This document shows positions 23,104-34,090 of a DNA stretch of 64,000 nt, piece by piece. The notes under the pieces are model-generated. The model saw only the letters and a list, made by a program, of their open reading frames with translations. It was not told where the DNA came from and did not search any database. The first letter of the stretch is position 1, and every line of letters starts with the position of its first letter. The stretch is from Aspidiotus rigidus (lineage: Eukaryota; Arthropoda; Insecta; Hemiptera; Diaspididae), in contig JAVHKY010000076.1 of assembly GCA_035079385.1 (NCBI GenBank), positions 186,001 through 250,000 of the forward strand, in the 5' to 3' direction. A program made the translations under genes and the position numbers.

Positions 23104-23132
23104 CTGATGATGACGACGAGGTGCGTCGAAAC
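23104..23132 (+). ncRNA. Hammerhead-ribozyme-like core, right PLE arm
   Basis: CTGATGA (23104-23110) is followed by a helix-II-like GACG (23112-23115) pairing with CGTC (23124-23127), and then GAAAC (23128-23132). CUGAUGA, helix II and GAAA are the catalytic core elements of hammerhead ribozymes, which have been described in Penelope-like elements. Helices I and III and the cleavage site are not obvious nearby, so a minimal or dimer-dependent form would be needed. Activity is not shown. Confidence 0.5.
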
Positions 23133-23148
23133 GTCGAGTTGTTTTTGA

Positions 23149-25581
23149 ATAAAGGTGGCAACAAAAGCAAACTGTCTCATTTAAATTGATATCTGTTTGT
23201 CACGTAAAAACAAAACTTTCTTTAAATAATTATGCTGCCAATTACGTTTTGACTAGGTATGAATTTGAAAATTAAAAGTAGAACAGTATGGTTTTCAAAT
23301 AAATTTTAGCTACTTTTTCATTTTCACGTGGTAATAATAAATTAAAAATGCCAACTTAATCAGTTAAGAAGGGAATATCCATACAGTTACTACATCTATA
23401 TATCCATTGATATCAAAAATCTCGATATTTTGTATTTTCGTTCCCATTGATAGTTTACTTTTGGACGCTTACTGTCTTTTCTTGGAAGCAAGTCACCTTC
23501 GAGTCAACAAAACTCCAATTGAGAACACGATGATCACAGCCCCTCGTGTTATCCTCTCGCTAGTCAATATGTGATGTGGCTTGGATCAATGGTAGATAGT
23601 AGCCAACCCTTCCGGGCTTGATGAGTAAGTTACTCCCTGATTTGCGAGATCGAGGTCATTCTTTGTGGAATGTGCGATCGTTTCATGAATGTCGGACAGG
23701 AGTAAAGAACATGAGCGAGAGTAGAAAAGGCGAGCCCCAATGATGATGTAAAGTGAGCGAACTATCAAACGTGAATGTAAATGGATGATGAAGATTCAAA
23801 ACGTGAAATATTAATTGACACATGCATACATCGTAAGTAGAGTTTTTGCGAAACTAATTTCTTTGACTGTGCTTTTCAGCGACATAAGCCGACGATAGTT
23901 CCTATTAAGACAACGTTTTGGTTTTTAACCATATACGGTACAGAACTTTGAAGCATTTTTAGGTATCGTCCTTACTCGCAAAAACGTACTTTCGATATGA
24001 GCGTGACTTATAAAGCCTTGTACCTACTGTAGATAGCCATTTCGTACAATAAAAGCTATACTTATCCGCTAATTTGTGATAAGCAGAGCGATTTTCATTA
24101 GTGTTTTGCAATTTCCACCTGCGCGGTTTGTGTTACTAACTACATATATCAAGTGAACATCGTTCACTTTACTCACACAAAACTAAAATATTTCTACAAA
24201 TAGGTTTTATTTCGTCTTGGGGACGAATTTTATTGCTTTGTATAAAATTAATCAATCCTAGGCGGTGAAAAATAAACTCAAGTCGGAAGAGTTAACAAGA
24301 CAAAGAAGAGGGTTTTTGATAGCAGCAATTGACAAAAAAGATTGGAGGCCTTCTAGAATCAATATTTCTCCTTGTTCTGAAATTCATATCGAACATCAAA
24401 CGATGAAGATTAAATACAGCAAGTCTAATGTAGTCACACAAACTCTTTTTTAGTTTTACACATTTATTTCCAATTTTGCGTTTTTCCGTGTTACCTATTT
24501 CATAGAGGTAATAGCGGCTAAAAGAAGAGAATTTTACAGTAGAAGAAATGAGATGAAATAAGTCGAAATTTTATTGCTTTTCATGATTAAATAAGTGCAT
24601 AATTATGTACGATATTTGTAGATACGTACAAATAAGAGAGACCATAAACACATACCCATACCATTTTCAATCTAGAAAAAAACAAAGTGACTGAAGATTC
24701 AAGTTGGTCCGATAGTTATCATCGAAAATCCTGACAATAACTGTAAAGTCTCGAATGCAATGTAAGGATAAAGAACTGTGCTCTCAGAGAGCGATTACAT
24801 GTAGTGCAATTTTCAAAAAATCTTGCGGATCTCTTCAGAAAATGGTTGAAAATCTTGAATCCTTCATTTTTCAGAAGAGTTAGACACCTTCCCATTAGCG
24901 GACTTCATCTCACTAGTGAGCGTTCTTTGTTATAGATTGAAAGTTTTTAAAACTGCGCTATTTAATTTCTTCCTCATTTCTCAAGACAGATAGTTTTGGG
25001 TGTGGCATTTTTTCGCTCGCAATCAAAAAGAATATTACACAGGAAAAAAAAAAGTACTGACTAAATTTCGAAATCTACAGGAAATCAGAATATATAGAAT
25101 GCAATGAATGTATTGAATGAACAAAATAAAAAGTAGGTTCACGGAATCATTACATTCTTCCTCAAGAAAGAGAGAATACTCAACAGTAATTAGACAAAAT
25201 GAGCGATAAGCTACTAAAACAATTACGGTATGTAAATTATAAAGTTGATGTGTTCAGAAACTGAAGAAAAGAAAAGAATCGGAATTAAAATTTAGATTAC
25301 GTATTCTTTTGGACAATTAGCGAGTGTGTTGCTCTTACAGGTTGGCTCCGTTCCCTCTTCTGGCCGAGGGGAACTGACTCAGCTTTAGAGGGTAGTCACC
25401 AATTTTAGATTTCACCTCACTTGCACGGGCGTGTCCATTAATGAGTAGCAGTCCACACTTTCAAGGAAATAACAGGAGTGTGGGATCACGAGACACAATT
25501 TACCTCTCCTGAGTTCCTGACCCTAAACCATTACCGCACCAAAAAGAGATCGCTATTCAAAAATCCACGTGTGGGCAACTG
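23149..25581. other. No recognisable feature
   Basis: AT-rich DNA with short frames only (e.g. 24265-24453). 25330-25560 is somewhat richer in GC but has no domain or RNA signature that I recognise. Confidence 0.5.
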
Positions 25582-25830
25582 TTAGCAAAATAAGTGTAAC
25601 CACTTTATTGCAACATTAGCAGACCCCAGTTCATTTTTTGTCGACGAAAACCCCTTAAACCAAAAACACATTTGATCCATCCCCTGGCTTTGAAAGTACT
25701 CCACAAAATCTACAATGCGTGGATCGGGTACGTCGTCACTCGTTCTCCATTTTTCTGGAAAAAGCTTTGCAGCTCTTAGAAACGTCTCCTCATCTTTATG
25801 GACTTGAAGACAGTTCAAGTCGAGTTTCAT
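25582..25830 (-). pseudogene. Possible MULE/SWIM-type transposase fragment
   Basis: An 82-codon minus-strand frame starting with ATG at 25830 contains LFPEKWRTSDDV, PRIVDFVEYFQSQ and MCFWFKGFSSTKNELGSA. The spacing resembles the block downstream of the catalytic domain in insect MULE-like proteins (FPxxW, then YFxxxY, then W-A-x-C-x-R, then TN-x-x-E-x-x-H). The family Asn/Glu/His residues are only partly kept. It has no TIRs or flanking domains. Assignment is by loose pattern only. Confidence 0.3.
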
Positions 25831-28599
25831 GGTTTCGTTTCCACCTTCTGCCAGCGGCTAGCTGAGAGACTCCTCACTCTTGTTGAAAACATGATTTTCT
25901 TGATGTTGTAGAATAATGTAGATAGTCAAGAAGGGATTAATATGAAGCAAATATGTACTCGAGATTTTTTCTTCAAAGCAGTTCTTTATTCATGGTAATT
26001 TTATGGTAACGCAAAAATGGATCAGTTTTGTAGAATTACCTGCGTAAATACTTGTAAATATACCGCGTTAATCTCTTTAAATATTGTGCACAAGATCTTT
26101 TGGGGCCAACACTTATTATTACGTGCAGATTACTTTTTTTTTTCACCGTAATGTAGATTCCGTGCGAACTCTTGTTTTACATCGAGCTACTTGATATTCC
26201 CCAATATTTTTTGCGAAAAAAGTTCTACTCCACGGCTATTCTGTATTCAGACCGGATTATAGCTTCATATTCTGCATAGTTTCTTTTCAGAGAAAAGACC
26301 ATGTTTCTCCCTATTTACCACGCAGTTATAACGCTCCACAGAAATAAAGAGAGAAGATTATAGGAAAAGTGTTGAACTAATTTCATCGAGAATCTTCATA
26401 TACGATCAATTAGCGACAGGAACTAAGGAGACTTTTTATTATTTTTATTTATTCAGGCCAAGAAACGTACGTTTGATAACTCAAGAAACTTTTCTCGCCT
26501 CCCGTTGAATTTATCGAAGATGTATTACACAGAATCGAAGAATTGAAAAGTGAACGGAGTATTTAATTAGTAGAGTTCTCGGTGACATAATAGCGTATAA
26601 GACTTGTGCGTGTGAAAACTAGATGAACTTTTTATTAATAAAGTTTCGGACGTACGAAATTATACGTTGTACAGAAATACCAATAAATAATACGGTACGA
26701 GATGCGAATGCTGGAAAGAGTCAATAATGAATTCTTTCAATTTGTACTTACTCTTACACATATTATTTGTGTGTGTACGTGTGGTACGTAAAAATGACCA
26801 TCATTCGCTTCTGCACACACGTACATGGGTACGCGTATTTGTGTTCGCATATTGATGTGTGAGACCGCGATAACGCCGCGCCGTATCTTTGTACAGTATT
26901 TGTGCTATGTATGCGGTACAAACTCGTACACAATAAAAGTCACGCTTTGTACGTAGGTATTTCGAAAAACGTTATTGCCCATAACTGACGGACAAGATAA
27001 GAAGTTGGAAGCCAAATTTTTAATAAGTTTCATCTCGTTACAACCAGTATATTATTTCTTCTTTTATTTTTTCTGCGCACAGTATGATTATTTGTATTTT
27101 CTAGAATTTTTCTATAGCTTTTCCGCATCAATCGTCGAAAAATTGAATGAGATGAGGAGAAAAGAGGGGGTATTTTGTAGTCTGCGTGTCATCGCCTAAT
27201 CTGACGAATAGGCATCGTACTATGCAAGTAACATGCTCTCAGATACTGCCGACGCGGAACAATATTTTCTTTCTGGGTCGCAACGTACAAAAGTCGTCGT
27301 CGTCATCATGTTGATGATGAGGCGGTGGCGGTTTTGGGTCGTCGTCGTCGTCGTCGTGTTTATTGTACGCGCGGGCGAAAGAGTATAACGGGAAAAACTC
27401 GGTCTACGTGAGAAGAGTACAGATTACGAGAAAAGGGCTTTTATTATTTCGGCGGATCGGGAAACGAAGAAGCTACTGAAAATTTGGCTCGACAATATGA
27501 TCACGTCCGCGGATTTACGACAATCGACCAACTGTTTTCTGCACGCTGCAATCGCAGTGTGCCTCGCGTTCAAAACCTCCATCGCCGCTTCGCCGATGCG
27601 ATACAAATAGGTGTCCTTTGCCACAAAAGGCTATCCAAAGTTTTAGCCTTTGGCGTACCAGATGCCATCTATCGACGTTAAAGACGAAACTGAAACTACG
27701 CACACGTGACTTACGTTGCGATAATGATAATAATTTATTACGCCCGCTAACTCTTTTCCTTGTATCATGGTATACGAGTACAGGAGCCTTGGCTCCTTTT
27801 TAAGTGTGCGGCACTGCTATAGAGACAAGTGTTCTCTTGATATACGAGTTGGTTGATATTCGCTTAGTCGTACCGGCGAATTAAAAATCAACATTTGAGA
27901 AACCACGAATTAGGGGAATGAAATGGCAACAGGTGAATGCTGCTACTCGTAATCGTAACTTTATGATATGGCGGTGGCTTATCGAAATAACAGTGTGACC
28001 AGAATAAAATAGTCAGGATTCAATTATCTCACAGAAGGAGAAATAATGTAGCGAGAGGAAAAGATATATTTAATACGAAAAAAATAACGCCAGTGTATTA
28101 TTGAACGTTCTCTTTATCAACTTTGACGATACGTTAGCTGCTGTCTGAAACTCAGTACTGTTATTGCGGATACAACTCGAATGATTTATTCAAAAGTATT
28201 CAAGATGGATGTAGTAGTATAACTGTAAGACTTTTTCCTTTTCTTCCACAGTTTAAGAAACATCGCGTTGGTCGGCCGTTACCGATTTAATAATACGAAT
28301 GATTTCAAAATTAGTAAACACATTTTTTGGATAGCTGTTCGAAAAGCCGGCACGATGAAAGTGAGCGTTTTTGTTTTGAATAGTGAAGCATACTGATGGG
28401 AAACTGAAACAGAATGAAAAAAGTGAATATCAGTATGATGAGAGAACTGAAACGTAATGAACTCTGCCACTTTGGCTGACGGCTGATTTTTTTTGTTTAC
28501 CTGCTTTAATCCCATAGTCTACTTTTTGAACAACTACCGAAAAAAATCTCTAACTTTACTTTCCCACGCTGCAACGTGAATAACTAGGGCCTACGAGTA
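25831..28599. other. No recognisable gene; a GC-richer island near 27.2-27.8 kb
   Basis: Mostly AT-rich. Between about 27230 and 27760 GC content rises and several frames are open on both strands (27424-27624 minus; 27484-27681 plus), but none shows a known domain. A host exon or promoter-proximal CpG-rich stretch is possible. There is no splice or start evidence strong enough to call. Confidence 0.4.
27292..27357 (+). repeat. Interrupted (GTC)n microsatellite
   Basis: Two GTC/CGT runs (about 27292-27306 and 27337-27357) flank a TGATGATGAGGCGGTGGCGG stretch. Confidence 0.85.
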
Positions 28600-29430
28600 T
28601 TTTTTCTTCACCACTACGCTCGCGCTCTATCTACTGGATTCAGAAATTTTTTTCTTCTTCTGGTTGTTCATAATGTGACGATGGATGTGATACGAGCGAA
28701 TAGAGAAAAGAGGCGGATTTTTCAGGCTCTAGGAGACGGAAAGCATTACGATGGTCAGTAGAACGATCTTTGAGAGAGCGACCATCAGTCTGCCCTATGT
28801 AGAAAACGGAGCAACCAGGAATGGTGCAACTAGCTCGATAGACCCCGCAACATTCTTCAGGGGAGGGTTTATTCTTAAGAGAGGATAGATGGCCTAAAGT
28901 GAGGATCGAGTAGAAGGCGCACCGGTAATAATTGAAAGTTTCGAGGGCTTTGGCTATTTTATAAGAATAGTGGCCTAAGAAAGGAAGGCGAATCCAACGC
29001 TTACGACGTGGGGAGGATCATCTCGTAAGGAAGAATGATTAGAAGACATGGTTCGTTGAAGAGACTTACGAGAAATGAGAGCGTTGATGTTGTGAGGAAG
29101 ATTATTGAGACGAGCGAGATGATGATATGCGTTTTTTCGATATGGAAATTACGTGGAGAAAGAGGAATTTTGAGAGGGCGGTGAATGAAGGCTAGCAAAG
29201 CAGCGGATTTGTGAGAATGATGATGAAGCGATGAGCCATTGATGAGGACGCCGGTATTGGAAGGTTTACAATAAATAGCGAAGTGAAGAACAAGAGAAGT
29301 GGCTTTGAGGAGGAGAGAGGTTGTGAGATCAAGAAAGTTGATGGATGAGCCTCCTACTTCAAGAGTGAAGTTGATAGTAGGATGTTCACTACTGTACGGA
29401 GCCGAAACGCGGACAATTCCATGCACAATT
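28600..29430 (-). mobile_element. Penelope-like element, C-terminal RT plus GIY-YIG, 5'-truncated
   Basis: On the minus strand the sequence starts within RT: HPTINFTLEVGGSSINFLDL, then IYCKPSNTGVLINGSSLHHH and HKSAALLAFIHRPLKIPLS. These match the FT-x-E, INFLDL, YRKPT and S-x-HP blocks of Penelope-like RTs. After a frame change near 29100 it continues RWIRLPFLGHYSYKIAKALE. The GIY-YIG domain follows as CCGVYRASC and SVFYIGQTDGRSLKDRS with DHRNAF. The sequence is open to about 28620. The catalytic YVDD part and everything upstream are missing. It is a different lineage from the PLEs at 22 and 63 kb, judging by divergent motifs. Confidence 0.8.
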
Positions 29431-30134
29431 ATTATAATATCTTGATTTGAAAATTTTTTATCTCATTGAAGGTTGGGTCTTGATCGATTGCTGTCGAGGG
29501 GCTGTGGGTGAGTGATTTTTTGAAGATTGCTATTAGTAGGTGCTAAGATTATTCGTCGTATGACGAAGAGATTATGGAACTAAGGTCTTAGGTTCGAGAT
29601 TTGAGTGGAACAAAGATGTAGATCTCTTGGTTTTCAGATCTTGACATTTAAAAAATCTAGATCTCTTGAGCTTTACATCTTGGTAGGAAAAGAAGCTCCA
29701 GATTTTTTGAAAAAAATTGAAAAATGAATTTCCGTCACTTGACAGTCAATGAGAATAAAAAACCAAGAGACCCGGATACTGAGGCGCATGGTGACTCAGT
29801 CTTGTTTTTTCTAGTAATACAAACGCCATTATCAACGTTATGTGTTGTAAATTTTTTGATTTCAAGTTGCTGTTATACTTTGAGATATTACTAGCTATCA
29901 TCATTAAAAAAAAAAACATGAGTACGAGTTATTGTCAATTATGATGAATTTTTTTCTCCTCTTTGAAAAATTGGAAGACAATGATAGAATGACTGGAACT
30001 TGAACAAGTTACAGAAATTGTTACTAAATAGTAGATAATTTTGATAATGCACTTATTTTTCAAACCAACATAAGCGTTTTCTTTTTCAAAAAATATTTTA
30101 GGACACAATATTTGCAATAGATACATTAATTCAA
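29431..30134. other. No recognisable feature
   Basis: AT-rich DNA without domains. The 29935-30174 minus frame is unassigned. Confidence 0.5.
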
Positions 30135-30600
30135 ATAAAATATTTTTGAAAAATAAATCCGGTGTTGCTGACAAAGTTGATTAAATTGATATCATCATCA
30201 TAACTGAACTGAAAAGAAACAAACAAGAGTTTGAACTGAAAAAACTCCAGTTACTAAACGGAATATTAAAAACTTGTATAATCAAACATATTCATATATG
30301 TAAAATCTTACGGCAACATCGTCATATCCTTCAAACTCTTATAGCCCTCCTCATGAGTGAGTAGTCATTTAGTCATTCAGTGTTCCACTATAATATGAAA
30401 AAACCGCCTCTAAACTTTTACTGCTGTAAGATTTTACATACGGATGTTTGATTACAAAAGTTTTTAATATTCCGTTTAGTAACTAGAATTTTTTCAATTC
30501 AAACACTTGTTTTTTTCTTTCTAGTTCAGTCACGATAATGTCAATTCAATACCTAAAGCTTTGTCAGCAACACCAGATTTTTTTCCCAAAAGTATTTCAG
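30135..30600. repeat. MITE-like inverted repeat, about 465 bp
   Basis: Arms of roughly 180 bp (about 30135-30315 and 30421-30600) are imperfect reverse complements. Shared outer motif: GGTGTTGCTGACAAAG at left and CTTTGTCAGCAACACC at right. Shared inner motif: TGTAAAATCTTACGGCA and its complement. The spacer is ~105 bp. No ORF inside. The superfamily is unknown. Confidence 0.7.
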
Positions 30601-30629
30601 CATTCAAGATGATAGTAGATCACACGACA

Positions 30630-30750
30630 GGCGCGGTTACTTAATAAAGCCCGTTGTGTATACTGATCAATGATTTAATGGTATGACGCACGGAAAACAA
30701 ATTGTTCAAAAAAAAAAACAGACCTTGTACGAGTGTGTGAGTGTTTTCGT
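30630..30750 (+). repeat. Dispersed repeat W, copy 1
   Basis: The segment GTTACTTAATAAAGCCCGTT, then TTTAATGGTATGACGCACGG and a GAGTGTGTGAG stretch, recurs at 33240-33375 (plus) and 36165-36275 (minus). In the latter two a tRNA-like SINE module follows directly. Confidence 0.55.
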
Positions 30751-31264
30751 CACACTCTTCGTATTACTACGAGTATAATGAAATAATAAGAAAAGAACAT
30801 ATGAACGAGAATAAGGCTTTTCCATATTGCAAACGTACTCTCCTACTTGTTATCAACTTGGTAGTATTTCTAACACACAGTAGTTTCTAACGTTGCTCTT
30901 ATAACAAACTCCTTGGATTGAACATAAGTATGCAACAAGCAACACCCACAAGATCAACATTAAGAAACACTACCAGATTGAATGGTAATATAACTATGCA
31001 ATATGGAAATCTGGAAAAGCTTAATTGCATGAAAATGTATCATGTCTACAAAAATCATAATATTAAAGTTGAATGAAAGGTGATCTTATGAAAAATCATC
31101 AATAAGAACGTGCAAGAATTGTAATAAATGAATATAAAAAAAATTTGTTTAAAAATTATTGTTCGGGAAATAGCAATGTAGAAGTAGTAATTACTCAGAA
31201 AGAATATTATCAAAATAATATTTCTCTTATGCAGTCGAGCACCCTATTCTATTTTGTCGATTGA

Positions 31265-31466
31265 GGGCCGGTTTTACCAAGTCAGTTTAAACTAAGTTCA
31301 AGATTCAAACTGCGATTGAGTTAATCGTTCAAAATCGAGCGATTGATTCAAACTCCGATTATTGCGTCACAAAACTACGATTACTAGGGTTGGTGAAACA
31401 CTTTTCGTGGTGATCTGAGTTTAATCCGAGTTTATGCGAACTTTGATTAGTTGGTAGGACTGACCC
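31265..31466. repeat. MITE with GGGYC termini, about 202 bp
   Basis: The left end is GGGCCGGTTTTACCAAGT; the right end read inward is GGGTCAGTCCTACCAACT. Both are flanked by TGA (31262-31264 and 31467-31469), a possible 3-bp target duplication. Inside are several copies of an AAACT/CGATT motif. A 3-bp duplication would fit PIF/Harbinger-type movement, but family TIRs were not matched. Confidence 0.55.
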
Positions 31467-31470
31467 TGAA

Positions 31471-31604
31471 AGTATATGTGACCTGCAATGAGAAAAGGAT
31501 GCTCATAGCCCCTAGGCGCCGGAACACCCTCCAATCAGAGAGAAATAGTGTTCCTGTCAGTGGGCAATGAGCATCCTTTTCTTATCGCAGGTCATATATT
31601 TTGA
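31471..31604. repeat. Short palindromic repeat, about 134 bp
   Basis: The outer arms TATATGTGACCTGCAATGAG and its near-complement near 31600 enclose AAAAGGATGCTCAT and ATGAGCATCCTTTT. It lies directly between the MITE at 31265-31466 and the SINE at 31605. Confidence 0.65.
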
Positions 31605-31870
31605 ACACAACGCTCAGTACAAAATTCAACACTAAATTTTTGAGTAGCCGCAACGGCGTGGTGGTAGCGTGCACGCTTTCAAAATCAGGAGTCTGCGGTT
31701 CAATCCCGACAAATCTAGGAAAAAAAAGGAGTGAGAGTTACAGAAATAAGAGTGACAGTGAGGAAGAGGGGGAGAGTGACGAGGAAAAGCGATGGTGAAG
31801 AGCGATGGTGAGATAGTTATGAAGAGTGAGAGTGAGACAATTTTTCCCGTTGTATACAAAAATATGAGCC
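31605..31870 (+). repeat. tRNA-derived SINE, copy 1
   Basis: A leader with ACAAAATTCAACACTAAAT precedes a tRNA-like core: an A-box-like GTGGTGGTAGCGTGC near 31658 and a B-box GGTTCAATCCC near 31696, correctly spaced for an internal RNA polymerase III promoter. A GAGTGAGAGT-rich tail and TTTTTCCCGTTGTATACAAAAA follow. Two relatives lie at 33380 and 36030-36160. Confidence 0.6.
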
Positions 31871-32151
31871 CGCTCATGATGTGTTACTTTCCGCGCACGT
31901 GTTTAACCTCGGCTGCAAACGGCCATTTTCCTTGTACAAAAAATTGTTGGTATAACTCGTTTTCTGTGCGTCATACCATTAAATTTGAAAAATCTAACTA
32001 TTTCCATATGCGCGCGTGTTAACGTGGGAGAAGCGCGATGGTCACACTCCTGTAGCGATGAATTAACTGCAAATCAACTTTCCAATACTTATTGCTTGTA
32101 CATGGGTAATTGAACTACTTGGCTATTCTGTATCACTTTGTTCGCAAATTA

Positions 32152-33087
32152 TCTCTAATATATAAAGTAGAATGTTTGTCTGTATATCTGTCTGTATATC
32201 TGTATGTTCGTCCATAACTTTCAAACGCCTTCACCTATCGACCTGAAATTTTTTTTGAAAAATTTCGTTTTTTCTGGGTCAGGTTCTTAAATACATTTCG
32301 ATGTTTTGACTCCCTGAAGGTGGAGTAGGGGGCGACAAAATTAGGAAAAACGGGCATTATCGAGTACTGAAACTGCTTTGCGCTGTACGTTAGACCTACG
32401 CGCGTTGAGTGGCGCAGTTTTGAAAATTGAATTATTGTGATAACTCGAGTATAATTCATTTTTATGAAAAATTGAAGAGAACAAAAATTGTAGCCCCTGT
32501 AATTTCCTTTCGAATGAGCCCGGTTTCAGATTTTTAGGAGGAAATTTTGTGACTACAGTATTCGCTGTACTTCCATACTAAGTAAGTTATTTTATTCACA
32601 GTTTTAAAAACACCTACATAAAGGATTTTACATCCGGTATCTCATACAAGAACCAATGTCTAGACAAGGTGCGCACTGCGTATGGGCTAGCGGAAATGAC
32701 CCTTTTTTTTACCTGTTGTCCTGTGTTTTCTTAGGGACTGGCAAAATGTCAATGGATTTGTCTGTATTCTGCTGCGATACAGGCTTCACGCGTTAAGTCA
32801 GCTCTCAAGTGAATTAGTGTGTAAAAAATTTAATTTGGTGATTTTATTTTTGTGCGACTCGGAACTTTGATATTTTATAAGTACAGTCGCAGTTTTTGGT
32901 GTCTATTTTCTTATTTTTGAACTGAATAGTTGTGAATTTTGCAAAACTCTTTCCACTGTTTCTTTTTTAAAAATTCATCTGAATTCCAAGATACCTACGA
33001 AACACACATACCTACAAGATACAGATACCTATAAAACACAGATATCTACTCAACACACAGCTAGCGGTCAGCGTCGCCAACCGCTAG
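32152..33087 (+). mobile_element. Helitron candidate, non-autonomous, 936 bp
   Basis: It starts with TC (TCTCTAATATATAAAG) preceded by A at 32151 and ends with CTAG followed by T at 33088, the A|T insertion rule of Helitrons. The start leads into TGTTTGTCTGTATATCTG and CCATAACTTTCAAACGCC, a phrase typical of 5' ends of insect Helitron-like elements. The terminal 8 bp ACCGCTAG pairs with CTAGCGGT at 33061-33068. The hairpin therefore reaches the very end, whereas in classic Helitrons it stops several bases short. No Rep/helicase ORF. Confidence 0.45.
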
Positions 33088-33239
33088 TGAATTGTATAAA
33101 ATAACTTTAATGGTAAATGAACGGGGACTGTACAATCGCTGTTTTCTGCTGGAAAAAAAAGCGTTTATAGTTTATACAATCAGGTTGGAACGGGCTTCAA
33201 AAACATGAACGAAATAGTAGATTACACAATACTGAGTAA

Positions 33240-33610
33240 CTGCAATCCCGCGAGGTAATCCGTTACTTACAAAGCCTGTTGTGTACACTGCTTCAATGGT
33301 ATTATGCACGGAAGACAAGTTGTTCAACGAAAAGTTGCCTCGTATGAGTGTGTGGCGATTGAAGGTATCTTGAACACCGGTTAATACAAAATTCAATACT
33401 ACATCTTTCACATCTTTGAACAGTTGCAACAGCGTAGTGGTAGCATGCACACTTTCATAACTCCAGACTGCGGTTGAAACCCCAGCGAGTCCAGAAAAAG
33501 AAGAAAAAAAAAAATAGGAGTGAGAGTTATACACGAAGAAGAGCGAAAGTGAGATAGAGAGGAGAGAGTGAGATGAAGAGGTGAGAGTATGAGAATTTTT
33601 CCACCATGGC
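33240..33610 (+). repeat. Repeat W (copy 2) plus tRNA-derived SINE (copy 2)
   Basis: W-type sequence (GTTACTTACAAAGCCTGT, CAATGGTATTATGCACGG) runs to about 33375. The SINE module follows: ACAAAATTCAATACTACAT, an A-box-like GCGTAGTGGTAGCATGC near 33431 and a degraded B-box (GGTTGAAACCC) near 33472. A GAGTGAGAGT-rich tail extends to about 33600. Confidence 0.55.
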
Positions 33611-33756
33611 ATACATTAGCTCATGACTGAGAGGGACATATAACTTTTTCCCATGGCATACAAAAACATATTTTCCACTCATGTTTTTGTATGTCACGGG
33701 AAAAAAAATCCTCTCGCTCTCGCCTCTTCATCTCTTCTTCCTGTAACTCTCACTCT
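33600..33756. repeat. Inverted duplicate of the SINE tail
   Basis: TTTTTGTATGTCACGGGAAA at 33682 is the complement of the TTTCCCATGGCATACAAAAA at 33645. The following CTCTCGCTCTCGCC-AACTCTCACTC mirrors the GAGTGAGAGT tail. Two SINE tails therefore meet head to head. Confidence 0.5.
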
Positions 33757-34089
33757 TTTTACCGACTTTTTACTTGTAAAAAGTGAGGTATTACACCCGA
33801 CGCAAAGTATTCAGGGGGAGGGGGCAATGAATTTTCTCGACGTTTTGGAGGTCCTAGATCACTTCTACCCTAATAAGAAAATTTCAGGTTTCCTTATATA
33901 TATATATATATATATAAGGTTTTTTTGTCCACGCAACTCCTCAAAAACTACTGGTTGGATTCTCATGAAATTTGGCCAAGTTGTAGTGGATTATCTGAAG
34001 TTGGGAATGTGAATTTTTTTCTTAGATTTCTCGAGTAGTTGAGTAACTCTCAAATTTCCTCGAATTTCTTAGTGTTGTTTCTCAAAAAA
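33757..34089 (+). repeat. Dispersed repeat X (foldback core type), separate copy
   Basis: It begins TTTTACCGACTTTTTACTTG and ends TTGTTTCTCAAAAAA, the same ~320-bp unit found between the arms of the foldback copies (34889-35203 inverted; 55549-55868 direct). Here it stands just outside foldback copy 1. It contains TTTGTCCACGCAACTCCTC and GGTTGGATTCTCATG, a phrase style also seen in Helitron-like 5' regions. The 60-codon open frame at its end is repeated in each copy and is unlikely to be a gene. Confidence 0.7.
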
Positions 34090-34090
34090 A

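Larger units (their letters stand above)
21792..23148. mobile_element. Two head-to-head Penelope-like (PLE) 3' ends forming a large palindrome
   Basis: Arms 21792-22399 and 22541-23148 are both 608 bp and are reverse complements over all stretches I compared, with no gap. A 141-bp spacer (22400-22540) belongs to the right copy. Each arm carries a GIY-YIG endonuclease end and a hammerhead-like motif near the outer terminus. Both copies are 5'-truncated and meet head to head. PLEs are known for truncated, inverted and tandem insertions. Apparent arm identity implies a recent event or ongoing gene conversion. Confidence 0.85.

Noticed and set aside
29001..29426. Possible signal-peptide or membrane protein on the minus strand
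   Set aside because: The hydrophobic C-terminal half comes from a frameshift; the sequence is a Penelope-like RT continuing in the next frame.
33653..34012. Open frame ending NFLDVLEVLDHFYPNKK..., repeated at 55588-55794
   Set aside because: It lies in the X repeat, depends on a TA-microsatellite length and is not open in other X copies, so a gene is unlikely.
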